In this document: positions 62,522-64,000 of the stretch, in pieces
How the letters are laid out: every line of letters starts with the position of its first letter
Numbering within the stretch: position 1 is the first letter of the stretch
From: Acidobacteriota bacterium
GTDB lineage: Bacteria > Acidobacteriota > Terriglobia > Acidiferrales > UBA7541
Assembly: GCA_003223215.1 (NCBI GenBank)
Contig: QHYH01000108.1
Span: 32,559-96,558 of the forward strand
DNA length: 64,000 nucleotides
Direction: 5' to 3'
The notes under the pieces: generated by a model
What the model saw: the letters and a program-made list of their open reading frames with translations, nothing else
The model's database searches: none
Told to the model about the DNA's origin: nothing
Made by a program: the position numbers and the translations under genes

Positions 62522-62982
62522 GCTTTCCCCATCATCCCTTTTCTCAACTCCATTTTCGCACAATCGCTCATCTCGAAACAAATGAAGGATCATTGGGAGC
62601 GAACGGTGCCCTCCTGACGTTGCCAACGCCAGGGCGTCCTCGCCTCCACAATGGGCGAGCAGTTGCTGCAGCCAGCACCAAAAGTTAGGACCAGAGCGAG
62701 AAAAGACAGACCGGATGGTTAACTCCGGAGAGAGACGAGCACCGCCACTCAAGACCAGGCCCTCCGAAATATGGATGTCATGACTGGGAAGAGGCTGAAT
62801 CGGGCACAGCACGGGCGCAGGCCGTCACCTTTGCCAAGTGGCAACGGTTGTAGCCTCCCAATGCCGGGGTGGTATACGGTGTCTTCGCTTTTTCCCTCAG
62901 TCGAGAGAGCAAGCGTATAGAATTGGCTTCATGCGCTGCGATTGCGTAGCTGCCTAAGCACGCGATCGGGGATGCTTTGCCA
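62522..62982. other. Divergent intergenic region of about 460 bp
   Basis: Contains the leaders of nuoB (minus) and the DDN-like gene (plus). TATAGA at about 62915 could be a -10 for the plus-strand gene. No RNA gene, repeat or hidden frame was recognised. Confidence 0.4.
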
Positions 62983-63450
62983 ATGAACCTGGCGAAATGG
63001 CTCTATCGTGGTGGGCGCCCGAATTGGCTGGCGAGCGTCGCCAACCGATGCTCCGCTGCGGTCCACATGCTCGGGATTGCCCCCAATTACCTGGTGACAC
63101 TGGAAGTGCGCGGCCGGCGATCCGGTCGCACCGTCAGCCTGCCGCTGGTCATGGCCGTCGTCAGCGGTGAACGGTATCTGGTATCGATGCTGGGGCCGGA
63201 CGCAAATTGGGTGCGCAATGCGAAGGCAGCGGGTCGACACGTGACGCTGCGACACGGCCGTCGCGAGCAAGTTCGCCTAGAAGAGGTTCCGGCGGAGGAG
63301 CGGGCCCCCGTTCTGAAAGCCTACTTGAAGCGCGCTCCGGGCGCGAGGCCGCATATCGCGGTGGACAAGGATGCGCCCCTTTCCGAGTTCGCGCGCGTGG
63401 CCGCGCAATATCCCGTATTCCGGGTCGTGCCGGAGAACACAGCCGTTTGA
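62983..63450 (+). CDS. Deazaflavin-dependent nitroreductase-like (DDN family) protein
   Basis: 155 aa from ATG 62983; TTG 62977 is an alternative. The split-barrel flavin fold is suggested by VTLEVRGRRSGRTVSLPLVMAVVSGERYLVSMLGPDANWVRN, a string characteristic of DDN/Rv3547-like proteins that bind F420 or another flavin. The end (YPVFRVVPE) is also typical. Cofactor use cannot be decided. Short product, single gene. Confidence 0.84.
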   Translation: MNLAKWLYRGGRPNWLASVANRCSAAVHMLGIAPNYLVTLEVRGRRSGRTVSLPLVMAVVSGERYLVSMLGPDANWVRNAKAAGRHVTLRHGRREQVRLEEVPAEERAPVLKAYLKRAPGARPHIAVDKDAPLSEFARVAAQYPVFRVVPENTAV

Positions 63451-64000
63451 CTCGGGCCCTCAGGGCCTCGAAAACGACGACAATCGCAAAGCGCCTTTCC
63501 ATCCAAAAGTCTACTTCGCGCGTTAAACTCGCCTAGCAGCCCCGAAGGGGAGGCCCGGTATGCGCATTGCCGTTTTTCCGCGCCGTTTGCTCCCTGCTGC
63601 TCCCACTGAGCCCTGTCCCAGCATCGACCCAATCCCGTTCCGCAACGGCAAGGATCTCTTATCAAAGAGCCGTCGGCGGCGAAGTTTCTGGCACCTCTCA
63701 AGAACGAGGATGCCCCGAGTGCCCAGCAGCCAGCCGATCTGACAAAGAGGCCCGCAGACGTGCTAGCCATGCCTAAAAACCTTGTGGACTTCCTGCGATC
63801 GTAAAGGTCCCTCGAGGACTCAGCGGCGACATCACGACCTTTAGGGGATCGCGACCTTGCTGCCGGGACTTTCCTAGCTCTCCTGGCCCGCGGCCGATCC
63901 CGCCAAAAGCTCGGTTCACGGCTCCTGGCAAAAACGTCCCCGCCGCAAACCTTGACATGTGGTTAAAGGTGCTGAAGCCCTAGCCCAAGTTTCCTACTTA
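63451..64000. other. Window end with a possibly broken exported-protein frame
   Basis: At 63560 an ATG follows a strong GGGGAGG site. Its own frame gives only 60 residues of poor sequence, while the next frame (from 63567) codes a signal-peptide-like FFRAVCSLLLPLSPVPAS and runs to 63776. Joining them by one early shift would give a short exported protein. The rest to 64000 has no recognisable gene. Confidence 0.35.

Noticed and set aside
62522..62812. N-terminal extension of NuoB
   Set aside because: Sequence before ATG 62521 is not NuoB-like, and the shorter protein has normal length and a ribosome site.
1..64000. tRNA, rRNA, tmRNA, RNase P RNA, CRISPR or riboswitch
   Set aside because: Looked for T-loop and other core motifs and for evenly spaced repeats; nothing convincing was found by eye. 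A covariance-model search would be decisive.

Overview
The window is GC-rich bacterial chromosome with tightly packed, often 4-nt-overlapping genes. I infer an Acidobacteriota member. The evidence is the hopanoid locus, lipid A genes (so a Gram-negative outer membrane), a SpoIVB-type S55 peptidase in a non-sporulating context, paired LiaI/LiaF-DUF4097 envelope proteins, a BlaI/BlaR1-TonB pair, an AmmeMemoRadiSam enzyme and several PilZ proteins. No rRNA, tRNA, CRISPR array or prophage is visible.
Region 1 (1-13149, all minus strand) is an outer-membrane lipid locus. In transcription order it holds a lipid A acyltransferase (LpxL-like), lpxD, a MobB-like P-loop protein, shc (with its own sigma70-like promoter), a cysteine-less radical-SAM-like protein, hpnA, hpnG, two zinc-type dehydrogenases, a fused hpnC-hpnD and hpnE. 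It covers farnesyl diphosphate to squalene to hopene and part of side-chain maturation. The two dehydrogenases, coupled to hpnG by 4-nt overlaps, are candidates for the reduction step that yields bacteriohopanetetrol.
Region 2 (13.2-20 kb) holds an ArnT-like glycosyltransferase, an alpha/beta-hydrolase with Asn at the nucleophile position, a tandem GNAT protein, a Tat-exported M19 dipeptidase homologue lacking several metal ligands, nrdR and a flippase-like membrane protein.
Region 3 (20.5-24.2 kb, plus) is an operon of an ECF sigma factor, a zinc-finger anti-sigma factor, a B-box/TM2 membrane protein, a LiaI-like protein and a DUF4097 beta-solenoid protein, probably an envelope-stress module.
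Region 4 (24.4-39.6 kb) is mixed. It has a Tat phosphoesterase, aroA, a Met/His-rich exported protein, a decayed ISNCY-type transposase, an S55 peptidase overlapping a beta-propeller protein, a frameshifted small exported protein, a possible TnpB remnant, amrS, ggt and two PilZ proteins.
Region 5 (39.6-46 kb) holds blaI and a blaR1-like gene with TonB domain (one apparent frameshift) under a promoter covered by two tandem operators. A LiaF-like/LytS/LytR envelope-signalling operon and a methyltransferase follow.
Region 6 (46.2-50.7 kb, minus) is pdxR-pdxS-pdxT-phosphatase-dtxR, with a truncated hotdog thioesterase between pdxR and pdxS and an inverted-repeat operator upstream of pdxR.
Region 7 (50.9-64 kb) holds single housekeeping and accessory genes: membrane proteins, an MBL hydrolase, ygfZ, a Tat PLP enzyme, an XRE regulator, a degenerate receiver, a DinB protein, a GH16 lipoprotein, a stand-alone nuoB and a DDN-like oxidoreductase.
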